Below are positions 9,372 through 14,467 of a stretch of DNA of 14,467 bases, piece by piece. This DNA comes from Flavobacterium psychrophilum (lineage in GTDB: Bacteria > Bacteroidota > Bacteroidia > Flavobacteriales > Flavobacteriaceae). A program made the position numbers and the translations under genes. The notes beneath the pieces are model-generated. The model ran no database searches. It was not told the DNA's origin and saw only the letters and a program-made list of their open reading frames with translations. Numbering within the stretch: the first letter of the stretch is position 1; each line of letters starts with the position of its first letter. The stretch covers positions 1 to 14,467 of the forward strand of contig CAMAWK010000034.1 of NCBI GenBank assembly GCA_945861915.1. Direction: 5' to 3'.

Positions 9372-9914
9372 ATGATTGTTAAAGCCTATCAAACATTAGA
9401 AGATACCGACAATATAGACCATATTGAAGCTGAAGGACCTTTCGAGTGTAAACGATCAGGTGCTTGGTTGGGTTTTGGTTATTATTTTTGGGACACTAAT
9501 ATGGATTGGGCTATTGCCTGGGGTGAAAACTCATATAATGCTTATGGCAAAGATTTTGTAGTAGCTGAATGTAAATTAGACTTGACAAACAACTTCTTTG
9601 ATTTAGTTGGCAATATTCAACACCAGATTGATTTAAAGGAAGTGATTGAGGTTATGATAAAGGCAAAAAAAATTAAAAACACAGACGAAGCCATTGTTCC
9701 TAACATAATTCTTTTTATGAAAGAGAAAGGAATATTTCCATACAAAACAATTAGAGCAGCAGATATGCACAGAAATGTTATCAAATTATTCTTTAAAACA
9801 GGTAAAGGAGAATATATGGTTATCAATCAAAGAGTGCAAATTTGCGTTATTGAAAAGAAAGGTGTACTTTTGCGTCCGTTTTCAGTGGTATATCCAGAAA
9901 ATTACTTACTTTAG
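9372..9914 (+). CDS. Putative ADP-ribosyltransferase-fold toxin of a TAC system (CmdT-like)
   Basis: A 180-residue protein without signal peptide or membrane segment. Its start is two bases after res. The N-terminal half resembles the ART/PARP-like pattern seen in DUF3990-type proteins: YQTL near the start (6-9), LGFGYYFW (33-40), then DWAIAWGE (45-52). The C-terminal NQRVQICVI (152-160) sits where the last ART strand, with its catalytic Q/E-x-E-type residues, would be expected. I assign the fold from this pattern and from context; the exact catalytic residues are not certain. The next two genes are a small acidic protein and a SecB-like chaperone. The order toxin, antitoxin, chaperone matches CmdTAC, a phage-defence system in which an ART toxin modifies mRNA. 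Whether this protein targets mRNA, protein or DNA cannot be told. An alternative is an enzyme with another NAD-dependent activity, or a non-toxic accessory protein of the R-M system. Confidence 0.65.
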   Translation: MIVKAYQTLEDTDNIDHIEAEGPFECKRSGAWLGFGYYFWDTNMDWAIAWGENSYNAYGKDFVVAECKLDLTNNFFDLVGNIQHQIDLKEVIEVMIKAKKIKNTDEAIVPNIILFMKEKGIFPYKTIRAADMHRNVIKLFFKTGKGEYMVINQRVQICVIEKKGVLLRPFSVVYPENYLL

Positions 9915-9918
9915 CATT

Positions 9919-10143
9919 ATGAAATCCGAATTAGCAAACAAACTTAAAGATATTCTTGACAATATGTCTCAAGAACAATTCGACCAGGAATGGAGTAAAA
10001 TTACCGCTCTTAATCTGGAAGGTCCTTCTTTTGCTGATGCCATAGAATACTTTTCAGTATCAATAGACAAGATAGGTAAATTTGAGTTGAATAGAAATAT
10101 TCAAAACGAAGTTTCACCTTCAACATACTATTTAGCTGCATAA
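9919..10143 (+). CDS. Small putative antitoxin (CmdA-like), chaperone-dependent
   Basis: A 74-residue protein whose ATG lies four bases after the toxin stop. A longer in-frame start at 9775 would run 140 bases inside the toxin gene and is rejected. The first 40 residues are helical and acidic (ANKLKDILDNMSQEQFDQEW), followed by LNLEGPSFADAIEYFS. This module style is common in small Bacteroidota antitoxin-like proteins. I see no helix-turn-helix or ribbon-helix-helix. The tail (about 46-74, ending in STYYLAA) contains hydrophobic and aromatic residues and could be the chaperone-addiction segment that makes TAC antitoxins depend on a SecB-like partner. Its stop overlaps the next ATG by one base (TAATG), which predicts translational coupling with the chaperone. 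The antitoxin role is inferred from position, size and the chaperone neighbour. Confidence 0.65.
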   Translation: MKSELANKLKDILDNMSQEQFDQEWSKITALNLEGPSFADAIEYFSVSIDKIGKFELNRNIQNEVSPSTYYLAA

Positions 10144-10559
10144 TGAGTACAGAAAAAGCACCAATACAATTCCTTAATTTTATAGTCAAAGAAAGTCACA
10201 TAGTTTTTAACAAAACTGCTGATTTTAAGATAGATATTAATTTTAATCCAAAAGGAACAGTATATAAATCTCTAAATCAATTCAAGTTACAATTATTTGT
10301 TGATATTAAAGACGTTGACGGTCATTTCAATATTAATTTAGTAACGGATAGCATTTTTTCTTATCCAGAAGATGCTAACATACAGGATTATATAAAAACT
10401 CTTTTTATAGTGAATGCTCCAGCAATTATTTTTCCCTATATTAGAGCATATATTAGTAGTTTAACAGCTCTATCAGGTATGCCAACACTAAATTTACCAA
10501 CACTAAACCTTTCGCAAGTTGGAGAAACTTTAAAAGGAAATATTGAAATAGTTGAATAA
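10143..10559 (+). CDS. SecB-like chaperone of a toxin-antitoxin-chaperone module
   Basis: A 138-residue cytoplasmic protein. The C-terminal region reads NAPAIIFPYIRAYISSLTAL (91-110) followed by SGMPTLNLPTLNL (111-123). This matches the SecB hallmark in which an LFPYAR helix is followed by a G-x-P-x-LNL-P loop. The N-terminal half (10-85) has the alternating strand pattern expected for the SecB beta-sheet. In TAC systems such as Mycobacterium tuberculosis HigBA-Rv1957 and CmdTAC, a SecB-like protein binds the antitoxin and protects it from aggregation and proteolysis. Gene overlap with the putative antitoxin, and the absence of any secretion genes nearby, favour that role over general protein export. 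It is the last gene of the six-gene operon; about 86 AT-rich bases follow. SecB-like fold is well supported; the dedicated TAC role is inference. Confidence 0.85.
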   Translation: MSTEKAPIQFLNFIVKESHIVFNKTADFKIDINFNPKGTVYKSLNQFKLQLFVDIKDVDGHFNINLVTDSIFSYPEDANIQDYIKTLFIVNAPAIIFPYIRAYISSLTALSGMPTLNLPTLNLSQVGETLKGNIEIVE

Positions 10560-10645
10560 TTAAAATATTTTTAATATATATTTGGCATATTATTAGTTAT
10601 GTTTAAAATATAATTAAGTAATTTAGTTTAATATTACAAATTATT

Positions 10646-10921
10646 ATGTTAGAGAATAAAAAAGCAATAGTTTTTAAAAACAGTGATAATATTGAGAATG
10701 TGTTTTCTGATATTATCGAGCTTTCTATAAATAACGAAACAGTGCATTTAAAAATTGGCATAAAAAATGCTGATCAAAAAAGTGCCAAAGCTACACATAA
10801 CATTATATTAACATTGCCTCATTTCTTAAGACTAGCAAATATTATACACACTTCGTCAGAACAGATTATTAAACAAATTGAAACATTAACACAAGATGAT
10901 ACTAACACTAAACACGTCTAA
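10646..10921 (+). CDS. Small DUF3467-like protein
   Basis: A 91-residue protein of unknown function. Its pattern, a short strand region from ENVFSDIIELSI (17-28), a polar loop with KSAKA, then NIILTLPHFLRLANIIH (52-68) and a terminal helix, resembles DUF3467, in which a conserved I-L-T/S-P-x-H-A-x-x-L segment follows two or three strands. The similarity is from memory of the family pattern, not a search, so it is tentative. The ATG at 10646 is the first available after 86 AT-rich bases that may hold a promoter (a TAnnTTTG-like TATGTTTA lies at 10598-10605, without a well-spaced TTG). Its last 26 bases overlap the start of the next gene in another frame, so the two are probably translated together. 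It may be a third component of the MazF-type module or an unrelated gene. Confidence 0.6.
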   Translation: MLENKKAIVFKNSDNIENVFSDIIELSINNETVHLKIGIKNADQKSAKATHNIILTLPHFLRLANIIHTSSEQIIKQIETLTQDDTNTKHV

Positions 10922-11150
10922 CAGTAATTCAACCGTTAGATACAGTACTAATTCTTTTGGGTTTTCACGTTATTTCAGATTTTTTCCTGAAAATAAGGTT
11001 GAGGATGTTATTGTTGTAAATAATTTTACTACAGATTTAGATTTCAATATTGATGATAACGAGTTAACTAAACAAGCTATGAATTTATCGACATCCTCTT
11101 TTTCTGAAGAATGGGATAAAGAAGATGATGAATTTTGGAATAATTATTAA
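10896..11150 (+). CDS. Putative antitoxin of a MazF/PemK-type pair
   Basis: An 84-residue protein that starts inside the last 26 bases of the upstream gene and ends three bases before a MazF-like toxin gene. The C-terminal segment SSFSEEWDKEDDEFWNNY (67-84) has the serine-phenylalanine plus acid-and-tryptophan pattern of antitoxins that thread an acidic tail into a MazF/PemK or VapC-type toxin. The N-terminal half lacks a recognisable AbrB, Phd or ribbon-helix-helix DNA-binding domain, and the region around 20-45 is aromatic-rich (GFSRYFRFF). Autoregulation therefore may use another factor, perhaps the upstream 91-residue protein. The next in-frame Met is near residue 62, so the first ATG is the only sensible start. 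Role inferred from the tail and position. Confidence 0.75.
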   Translation: MILTLNTSNSNSTVRYSTNSFGFSRYFRFFPENKVEDVIVVNNFTTDLDFNIDDNELTKQAMNLSTSSFSEEWDKEDDEFWNNY

Positions 11151-11153
11151 AAT

Positions 11154-11498
11154 ATGCCAGTTTACAATCAGAGAGACGTTATTTTAGTGAAATTTCCATT
11201 TACCGACATAACAGGTTTTAAATTAAGGCCAGCTATTGTTGTTTCTAATAATGTTGTAAATTCAACAGACGATATAATTGTTGTTATGTTGACTACACAA
11301 GCAGTCCCTGCTTTATACCGTGTTTTAGTTGACAATACCTTTGTAGATGTGCCTTTTAAAGGTGTAGGTACAATGAATGCAAATTGTAAAAAAATTGCAG
11401 TACTTCACAAAAATATTGTTCAAAGAAAAATAACAAGGATTAGTGATGACGCTAAATTCAATGAAATCATTAATAATATAAAATCATTATTTGATTAG
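11154..11498 (+). CDS. MazF/PemK-family toxin, endoribonuclease
   Basis: A 114-residue protein with the family hallmarks: QRDVILVKFPFTDITGFKLR (5-25 region) followed by RPAIVVSNN, then the hydrophobic strand IIVVMLTTQ, and VGTMNANCKKIAVLHKN near residues 80-95. PemK/MazF toxins are cytoplasmic ribonucleases of about 110 residues that cut mRNA at short sequences and are held inactive by an antitoxin encoded just upstream. The length, the intact beta-barrel pattern and the conserved R of LRPAIV suggest a functional protein. It lies three bases after the putative antitoxin. In a mobile island it may stabilise the element or act as a second growth-arrest arm beside the upstream module. Cleavage specificity cannot be predicted. 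Confidence 0.88.
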   Translation: MPVYNQRDVILVKFPFTDITGFKLRPAIVVSNNVVNSTDDIIVVMLTTQAVPALYRVLVDNTFVDVPFKGVGTMNANCKKIAVLHKNIVQRKITRISDDAKFNEIINNIKSLFD

Positions 11499-11762
11499 TT
11501 TTCGTTGGTGACATATTCTGAATAATTGTTTTTTCAACATTATTTTACACCATATTCTTTTTAAAAATAATATTACCTTATAATATTAGATATAAACATC
11601 ACGGGCAATCAAGCGGTCTCTCTTCGGTCGTTCCCTTTGTTTCGTTCGGCTGTTCCAGTCGGTCAACCTTATATTTTCATAAGAACATTTTCGTAAATAG
11701 GCAATTTATTATTTCAATTCAATATTTAGGTTTCCCTCCGTTCCACAGACACTTCACAGCAC

Positions 11763-11803
11763 AAAAAAATATAGCAGCTTGAAAATAAGCAGCTATATTT
11801 TTT
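11763..11803. terminator. Strong hairpin with flanking A and T tracts, probably bidirectional terminator
   Basis: The left arm at 11763-11780 (seven A, then TATAGCAGCTT) pairs with the right arm at 11787-11803 (AAGCAGCTATA, then T run), around a six-base loop GAAAAT. Only one A-A mismatch interrupts the stem. The T tract on the plus strand and A tract on the left side fit intrinsic termination in both directions. It lies 265 bases downstream of the MazF-like gene, so it may end that transcript or isolate the pyrimidine-rich block. Confidence 0.65.
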
Positions 11804-12333
11804 CCGCTGTTCGTTCCTCATCTTCACACGGTCTCTACCCTACGTTCGGTCGGGCTTATGCATCCACAATACCGCTTCATTTCGTTACAGTCATTCGTTC
11901 GCTTAACGCTCCATTTCATTCCGCTGAAAGCTCTCTCTTTCCTTTCTCTACATTCCAGCCGTATTATGTCTGCCGCCCTCAGTATTTTCAGCGGTTGCTC
12001 CTTCGCACAGCCATCGGGGTTGGCACCGTTCAGTAAAAACTTCACTTTGCCCTAAATAAAGGAACGCCAAAAGGCTGACTTATATTTTTTCCCCGCCGTT
12101 ACACGCTGCTATCCCTTCACTACACTTCGCTAAAGCTTCGTTTCGTTCTCGGTCTAGCGTGGCTGTTCGATTGCCGCAACACCGCCTCTTCGCTCCTCAT
12201 ACATTCCGCTATAATTCCGCTATCGCTACATTTTAGCTCCATTCCTTGCGGTGCTTGGGGGTGTTTGATTGCCGTTTTCATAAGAAGCGTCCCTGAGAAA
12301 ACTAATCAAGAAACATCCTGCTACAAAAAAAAT

Positions 12334-12560
12334 AAAAAAAAGAAAGTAAATTTAAGTTACGGTTTCAAAAAGTAAAGTTCAAGCCCTACGGGTTTTTGAA
12401 AAAATCTCCACCCATACCGTTTCGCAACAACATTCAATTCCGATTTCACGCCCACATTTCAGATGATGTATCGGGTAGTATTTTTTCAAAAAAACTTGAC
12501 TTCTTTTGAAACCTCCACTAGTACGACGACTTTCTTTTTTTTCTTTTTTTCTTTTCAAAA
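12334..12560. repeat. Long inverted repeat plus octamer array (iteron-like)
   Basis: Two 13-base arms are perfect inverted copies: AAAAAAAAGAAAG at 12334-12346 and CTTTCTTTTTTTT at 12530-12542. Within and just after them the octamer TTTCAAAA occurs at 12363-12370, 12484-12491 and 12553-12560, and its complement TTTTGAAA at 12394-12401 and 12504-12511. The copies at 12484 and 12504 form a local inverted repeat with a 12-base spacer. Five copies in 200 bases exceed what base composition alone would give. This could be a binding region for a replication, transfer or regulatory protein of the mobile element. No relaxase or initiator gene is visible in the window to support one choice. Confidence 0.45.
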
Positions 12561-12761
12561 ATTTAATGGAAAAAAGTAAAGCGATACCCTCATTTTTAAT
12601 CCGACACTATACCGAATTTTACGAAATTATCAAATGGAAGATTGATATAGGACTGATTATATTGTATAATAATTACGAATAGATTGACTAATACATATTC
12701 CGCACTTAAATGCACCATAACCCCTATATGATTGCACATTATAGAGAAATGGGTGCAAAAT

Positions 12762-12785
12762 AAAAAACCCTCTCTTTCGAAAGGG
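12762..12785 (-). terminator. Intrinsic terminator of the minus-strand gene at 12837-13640
   Basis: Read on the minus strand, CCCTTTC pairs with GAGAGGG around a GAAA tetraloop, with one G-T wobble, and six T follow directly. It lies about 50 bases after the stop codon of the minus-strand gene, the usual place for its terminator. On the plus strand there is no T tract, so it should act in one direction only. Confidence 0.8.
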
Positions 12786-12836
12786 CTTACTTTGCAATAA
12801 TGCAGACTTTGCAAACTTGCAAACTGATGGTCTTTT

Positions 12837-13640
12837 TTAGAATACCTCTTGGACTTTTAATGCGTTACCAGCATTGAATAAGTAAAAAATTCCACTTACT
12901 TCTTGATAAAACTCTATTCCAATACTACCCAAAACAGCTACATTCGCAGTCATTGTTGGCGCACCAGGCAATGAAGCTGTAACTTCGATCAATGGGGTTA
13001 CTGCATTTACAGGGGTATAATCCGAATAAGCGATATTTGAAATTTCATTTAACGCAGGTTCAGCAGGTTCATAAGATCCAGTAGCAGCATTAAATATAGT
13101 ATCCGAAACAACAGACAAAGCGTTGATAATTCTAAAATGTGAAGCTCCAGAAGGAATGTTCATATTTGTAAGCGGATTAAATTCTGGAACACTAAATGTA
13201 CTTTCGTTTCTGTCAACTGTACCAGTTAATGTTGATGGCGCATTAAATACTCCATTAAACGAAATATTACGATTGAAATCCAACCCTTTTAAATACTGTG
13301 GTTGTTGAGATACTAAAACAGCTCTTTGCCCTCTAGCTTCAGAACCATCCTCAATATTGATTTTTTTCATAATTGCTGTAAGTCGTCCAGTCAATTGACT
13401 GTCTGACATTTGTTTCATCAATGATGATAATCCAATCCTAACAGATTTTCCTGCATTGGCACAAGCCGCAAATTCGGACATATTCTCACGAGTACGAATA
13501 AAACCAGGTGCAGTTTTTACTTGTTCCGCAGTTGGTCCACCTTTTAGACCTGCAAAATAACCTTCGTTACCTTTAATTTTGAAGTGACGAACTTCACCTA
13601 ACGTCCCGACATATTTGATATGTCCTTTCTGTCTAGCCAT
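12837..13640 (-). CDS. Bacteroidota hypothetical protein, MARQKG-type family
   Basis: A 267-residue protein of unknown function. The N-terminus (MARQKGHIKYVGTLGEVRHF, then GYFAGLKGG) and the segment FIRTRENMSEFAACANAGKS (about 48-67) recall a protein family frequent in Flavobacteriia, often present in several copies per genome, in which a basic start is followed by RTRENxxEF and a helical region. Residues about 70-120 look helical; the rest is rich in strands, with many T, S, N and P residues. There is no signal peptide, membrane segment or catalytic motif that I can recognise. It is the only gene on the minus strand apart from the tRNA, so it is transcribed alone, with its own terminator. 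It may belong to the chromosome rather than the mobile element. The CDS is certain by length and family resemblance; the function is unknown. Confidence 0.85.
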   Translation of the reverse strand: MARQKGHIKYVGTLGEVRHFKIKGNEGYFAGLKGGPTAEQVKTAPGFIRTRENMSEFAACANAGKSVRIGLSSLMKQMSDSQLTGRLTAIMKKINIEDGSEARGQRAVLVSQQPQYLKGLDFNRNISFNGVFNAPSTLTGTVDRNESTFSVPEFNPLTNMNIPSGASHFRIINALSVVSDTIFNAATGSYEPAEPALNEISNIAYSDYTPVNAVTPLIEVTASLPGAPTMTANVAVLGSIGIEFYQEVSGIFYLFNAGNALKVQEVF

Positions 13641-13730
13641 AAGCTTACGTTTTAATTATTTTTATTATTAAAAATTTATTGTAAGTTTACACCATAAAAC
13701 GCTGATATACAACAACATAAAAAAAGCAAT

Positions 13731-14225
13731 ATGATGCAATTTGGTGCTAAAGAAATGACAAGGCAAAAAAACCTTCTAGAAATAGTAAAATTTGTTGATG
13801 GGGATGGCATTATTTTAAAAGAAATTATTTCTAAAAAGGAATTTGAAGTGAGATTATATGGAATAGATGCACCGGAAATAAACTATTGTAATAAGATAAA
13901 AAAGGATGAAAAAGAGTTGCAAATTCCAGCTGCATTGTTAATCAAATTAGGTTTTTTATCTTTTAATTTTTTAAAGGATCAAGTTAATTTGGGGGATGTT
14001 TGCATATTAGTACAGGAAGAAAATAATTTAATTGATAAGTACGGAAGACATTTAGGATATTTAATTCTTAATGATGGAAGAGTTTTAAACGAAATTATGA
14101 TAAAAGAAGGCTATGCGAAGCCGTACAATGACGTTTATTGTGAAATGCTACCAATGTATCAAGAGTTAAATTTACAAGCTAAAAGCAGCTTAAAAGGATT
14201 ATATTCTATTGTAAATAAGTTTTAA
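13731..14225 (+). CDS. Staphylococcal nuclease-like (SNase) protein
   Basis: A 164-residue protein with a complete SNase fold signature. VKFVDGDGI (19-27) carries the calcium-binding acid, VRLYGIDAPE (40-49) carries R41, D46 and E49, and KYGRHLGY (103-110) carries R106, matching Arg35, Asp40, Glu43 and Arg87 of the staphylococcal enzyme. DGRVLNEIMIKEGYAKPY and a final GLY complete the family pattern. It should cleave DNA or RNA in a calcium-dependent reaction. No signal peptide is seen, unlike secreted thermonucleases, so it would stay in the cytoplasm unless the start is wrong. ATG codons at 13731, 13734 and 13755 are possible starts; the last would give a 156-residue protein beginning MTRQKN. 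It is divergent from the minus-strand gene, sharing a 90-base AT-rich intergenic region, and ends at a bidirectional terminator before tRNA-Ser. Confidence 0.88.
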   Translation: MMQFGAKEMTRQKNLLEIVKFVDGDGIILKEIISKKEFEVRLYGIDAPEINYCNKIKKDEKELQIPAALLIKLGFLSFNFLKDQVNLGDVCILVQEENNLIDKYGRHLGYLILNDGRVLNEIMIKEGYAKPYNDVYCEMLPMYQELNLQAKSSLKGLYSIVNKF

Positions 14226-14239
14226 CAGCGTGTAGTAGG

Positions 14240-14261
14240 AATGTGGGCTAAATGTGGGCTA
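14240..14261 (+). repeat. Tandem 11-base direct repeat
   Basis: The unit AATGTGGGCTA occurs twice back to back at 14240-14250 and 14251-14261. It stands between the nuclease stop codon and the tRNA terminator. Short direct repeats beside a tRNA 3' end can be integrase arm-binding sites, but there is no integrase gene in the window, so the role is open. Confidence 0.7.
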
Positions 14262-14273
14262 AAACAAGAAATA

Positions 14274-14313
14274 AAAAACCCTAACTTACTGATTAACAGT
14301 GGTTAGGGTTTTT
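14274..14313. terminator. Bidirectional intrinsic terminator between SNase gene and tRNA-Ser
   Basis: AAAAACCCTAAC (14274-14285) and GTTAGGGTTTTT (14302-14313) are perfect inverted copies. The loop contains a further ACTG/CAGT pairing. T tracts follow the stem in both directions, so it can end both the nuclease transcript from the left and the tRNA transcript from the right. It starts 49 bases after the nuclease stop and ends seven bases from the tRNA 3' end. Confidence 0.85.
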
Positions 14314-14319
14314 AAAAAG

Positions 14320-14404
14320 CGGAGAAAGAGGGATTCGAACCCCCGGACCTGTGACAGTCAACAGTTTTCAAGACTGCCGCATTCGACCGCTCTGCCATTT
14401 CTCC
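14320..14404 (-). tRNA. tRNA-Ser(UGA)
   Basis: On the minus strand the 85-base gene starts with GGAGAAA and ends with TTTCTCC plus discriminator G, a perfect seven-pair acceptor stem. The T loop GGTTCGAATCC is present, and the anticodon loop CTTGAAA carries the anticodon TGA, which reads serine UCA codons. The long variable arm (about 14 bases after the anticodon stem) is as expected for a class II serine tRNA. CCA is not encoded. The 3' end faces the accessory region to the left, the usual orientation for an integration site at a tRNA 3' end. Confidence 0.95.
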
Positions 14405-14437
14405 AGTGAGCGACATTACGTTTCTGTAATGCGAGTG

Positions 14438-14467
14438 CAAATATAACAACCTTTTTTTGTTTTGCAA
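14438..14467 (-). promoter_or_regulatory. Bacteroidota-type promoter of tRNA-Ser
   Basis: On the minus strand a -7 box TATATTTG (plus 14438-14445) fits the Bacteroidota consensus TAnnTTTG exactly. A TTG (-33 element, plus 14465-14467) lies 19 bases upstream at the window edge. Transcription would start near 14431, about 27 bases before the mature tRNA. The leader contains an inverted repeat CATTAC/GTAATG (14414-14419 and 14426-14431) that would form a small hairpin before 5' end processing. Confidence 0.8.

Larger units (their letters stand above)
11499..12836. other. Non-coding region of about 1.3 kb, no convincing gene
   Basis: Reading frames here are short, mutually overlapping and without family motifs, so I call no CDS. 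Three parts differ in composition. Positions 11499-11600 are AT-rich and follow the MazF gene. Positions about 11600-12300 are richer in GC and strongly pyrimidine-biased on the plus strand. TTCGT recurs about seven times there, CGGTCTCT and TTCGGTCG each occur twice (near 11620 and 11830-11852), and TTTTCATAAGAA occurs at 11674-11685 and 12275-12286. Positions 12300-12600 are AT-rich with homopolymer runs, an inverted repeat and an octamer array. The last part leads into the terminator of the minus-strand gene at 12837. Such gene-free stretches occur in Bacteroidota conjugative elements, but I cannot assign a function from sequence alone. Confidence 0.6.

Noticed and set aside
9775-9918. N-terminal extension of the small antitoxin by 48 residues
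   Set aside because: It would overlap the toxin gene by 140 bases in another frame; the ATG at 9919, four bases after the toxin stop, fits the operon spacing.
10557-10580. AT-only near-palindrome after the SecB-like gene as terminator
   Set aside because: The stem has only A-T pairs and would be very weak; in DNA this AT-rich it may arise by chance.
11779-12055. Three overlapping open frames of 65-85 codons on both strands
   Set aside because: They are mutually exclusive, have no family motifs, and owe their length to the biased composition of this block; the one starting at 11779 also begins inside a hairpin terminator.
12596-12814. Minus-strand open frame of 72 codons
   Set aside because: It runs through the GNRA-loop terminator of the 267-residue gene and has no recognisable motif.

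Overview
The window is AT-rich bacterial DNA that looks like Bacteroidota, most likely a flavobacterium. The reasons are a VirE_N/DUF3987 protein of the type common in Bacteroidota mobile elements, a textbook Bacteroidota promoter (TTG, 19 bases, TATATTTG) upstream of the tRNA gene, a tRNA gene with no encoded CCA, starts without strong Shine-Dalgarno sequences, and a hypothetical protein of a Bacteroidota-type family (N-terminus MARQKG). It reads as the accessory part of an integrated mobile element or defence island that ends at or near a tRNA-Ser gene.

Layout: (1) 3-2012, the 3' part of a VirE_N/DUF3987 mobile-element protein, cut by the left edge. (2) 2112-10559, six same-strand genes with gaps of -1 to +4 bases: an SNF2/RapA-like helicase, a type III-like DNA adenine methyltransferase (Mod), a type III Res helicase-nuclease, a putative ADP-ribosyltransferase-fold toxin, a 74-residue putative antitoxin, and a SecB-like chaperone. 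(3) 10646-11498, a second toxin-antitoxin module: a 91-residue DUF3467-like protein, an acidic-tailed putative antitoxin and a MazF/PemK toxin. (4) 11499-12836, about 1.3 kb without a convincing gene. It holds a strong hairpin terminator, a block of strong pyrimidine bias with recurring TTCGT words, and an AT-rich block with five copies of an octamer inside or next to a long inverted repeat. (5) 12837-13640 on the minus strand, a Bacteroidota hypothetical protein with its own terminator. (6) 13731-14225, a staphylococcal-nuclease-like protein, followed by a tandem 11-base repeat, a bidirectional terminator, and tRNA-Ser(UGA) on the minus strand with its promoter.

How the genes may work together: Mod would methylate host DNA, Res would cut unmethylated DNA using ATP, and the SNF2 protein probably remodels or translocates on DNA for the same system. 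Directly downstream, and apparently in the same transcript, lies a three-gene module with the logic of a toxin-antitoxin-chaperone (TAC) system and the gene order and toxin class of CmdTAC: an ART-like toxin, a small antitoxin that would need a SecB-like chaperone for stability, and that chaperone. The most interesting hypothesis here is that a restriction-modification cassette is fused at operon level to a TAC abortive-infection arm. The functional coupling is inference; the gene order, spacing and motifs are seen in the sequence.
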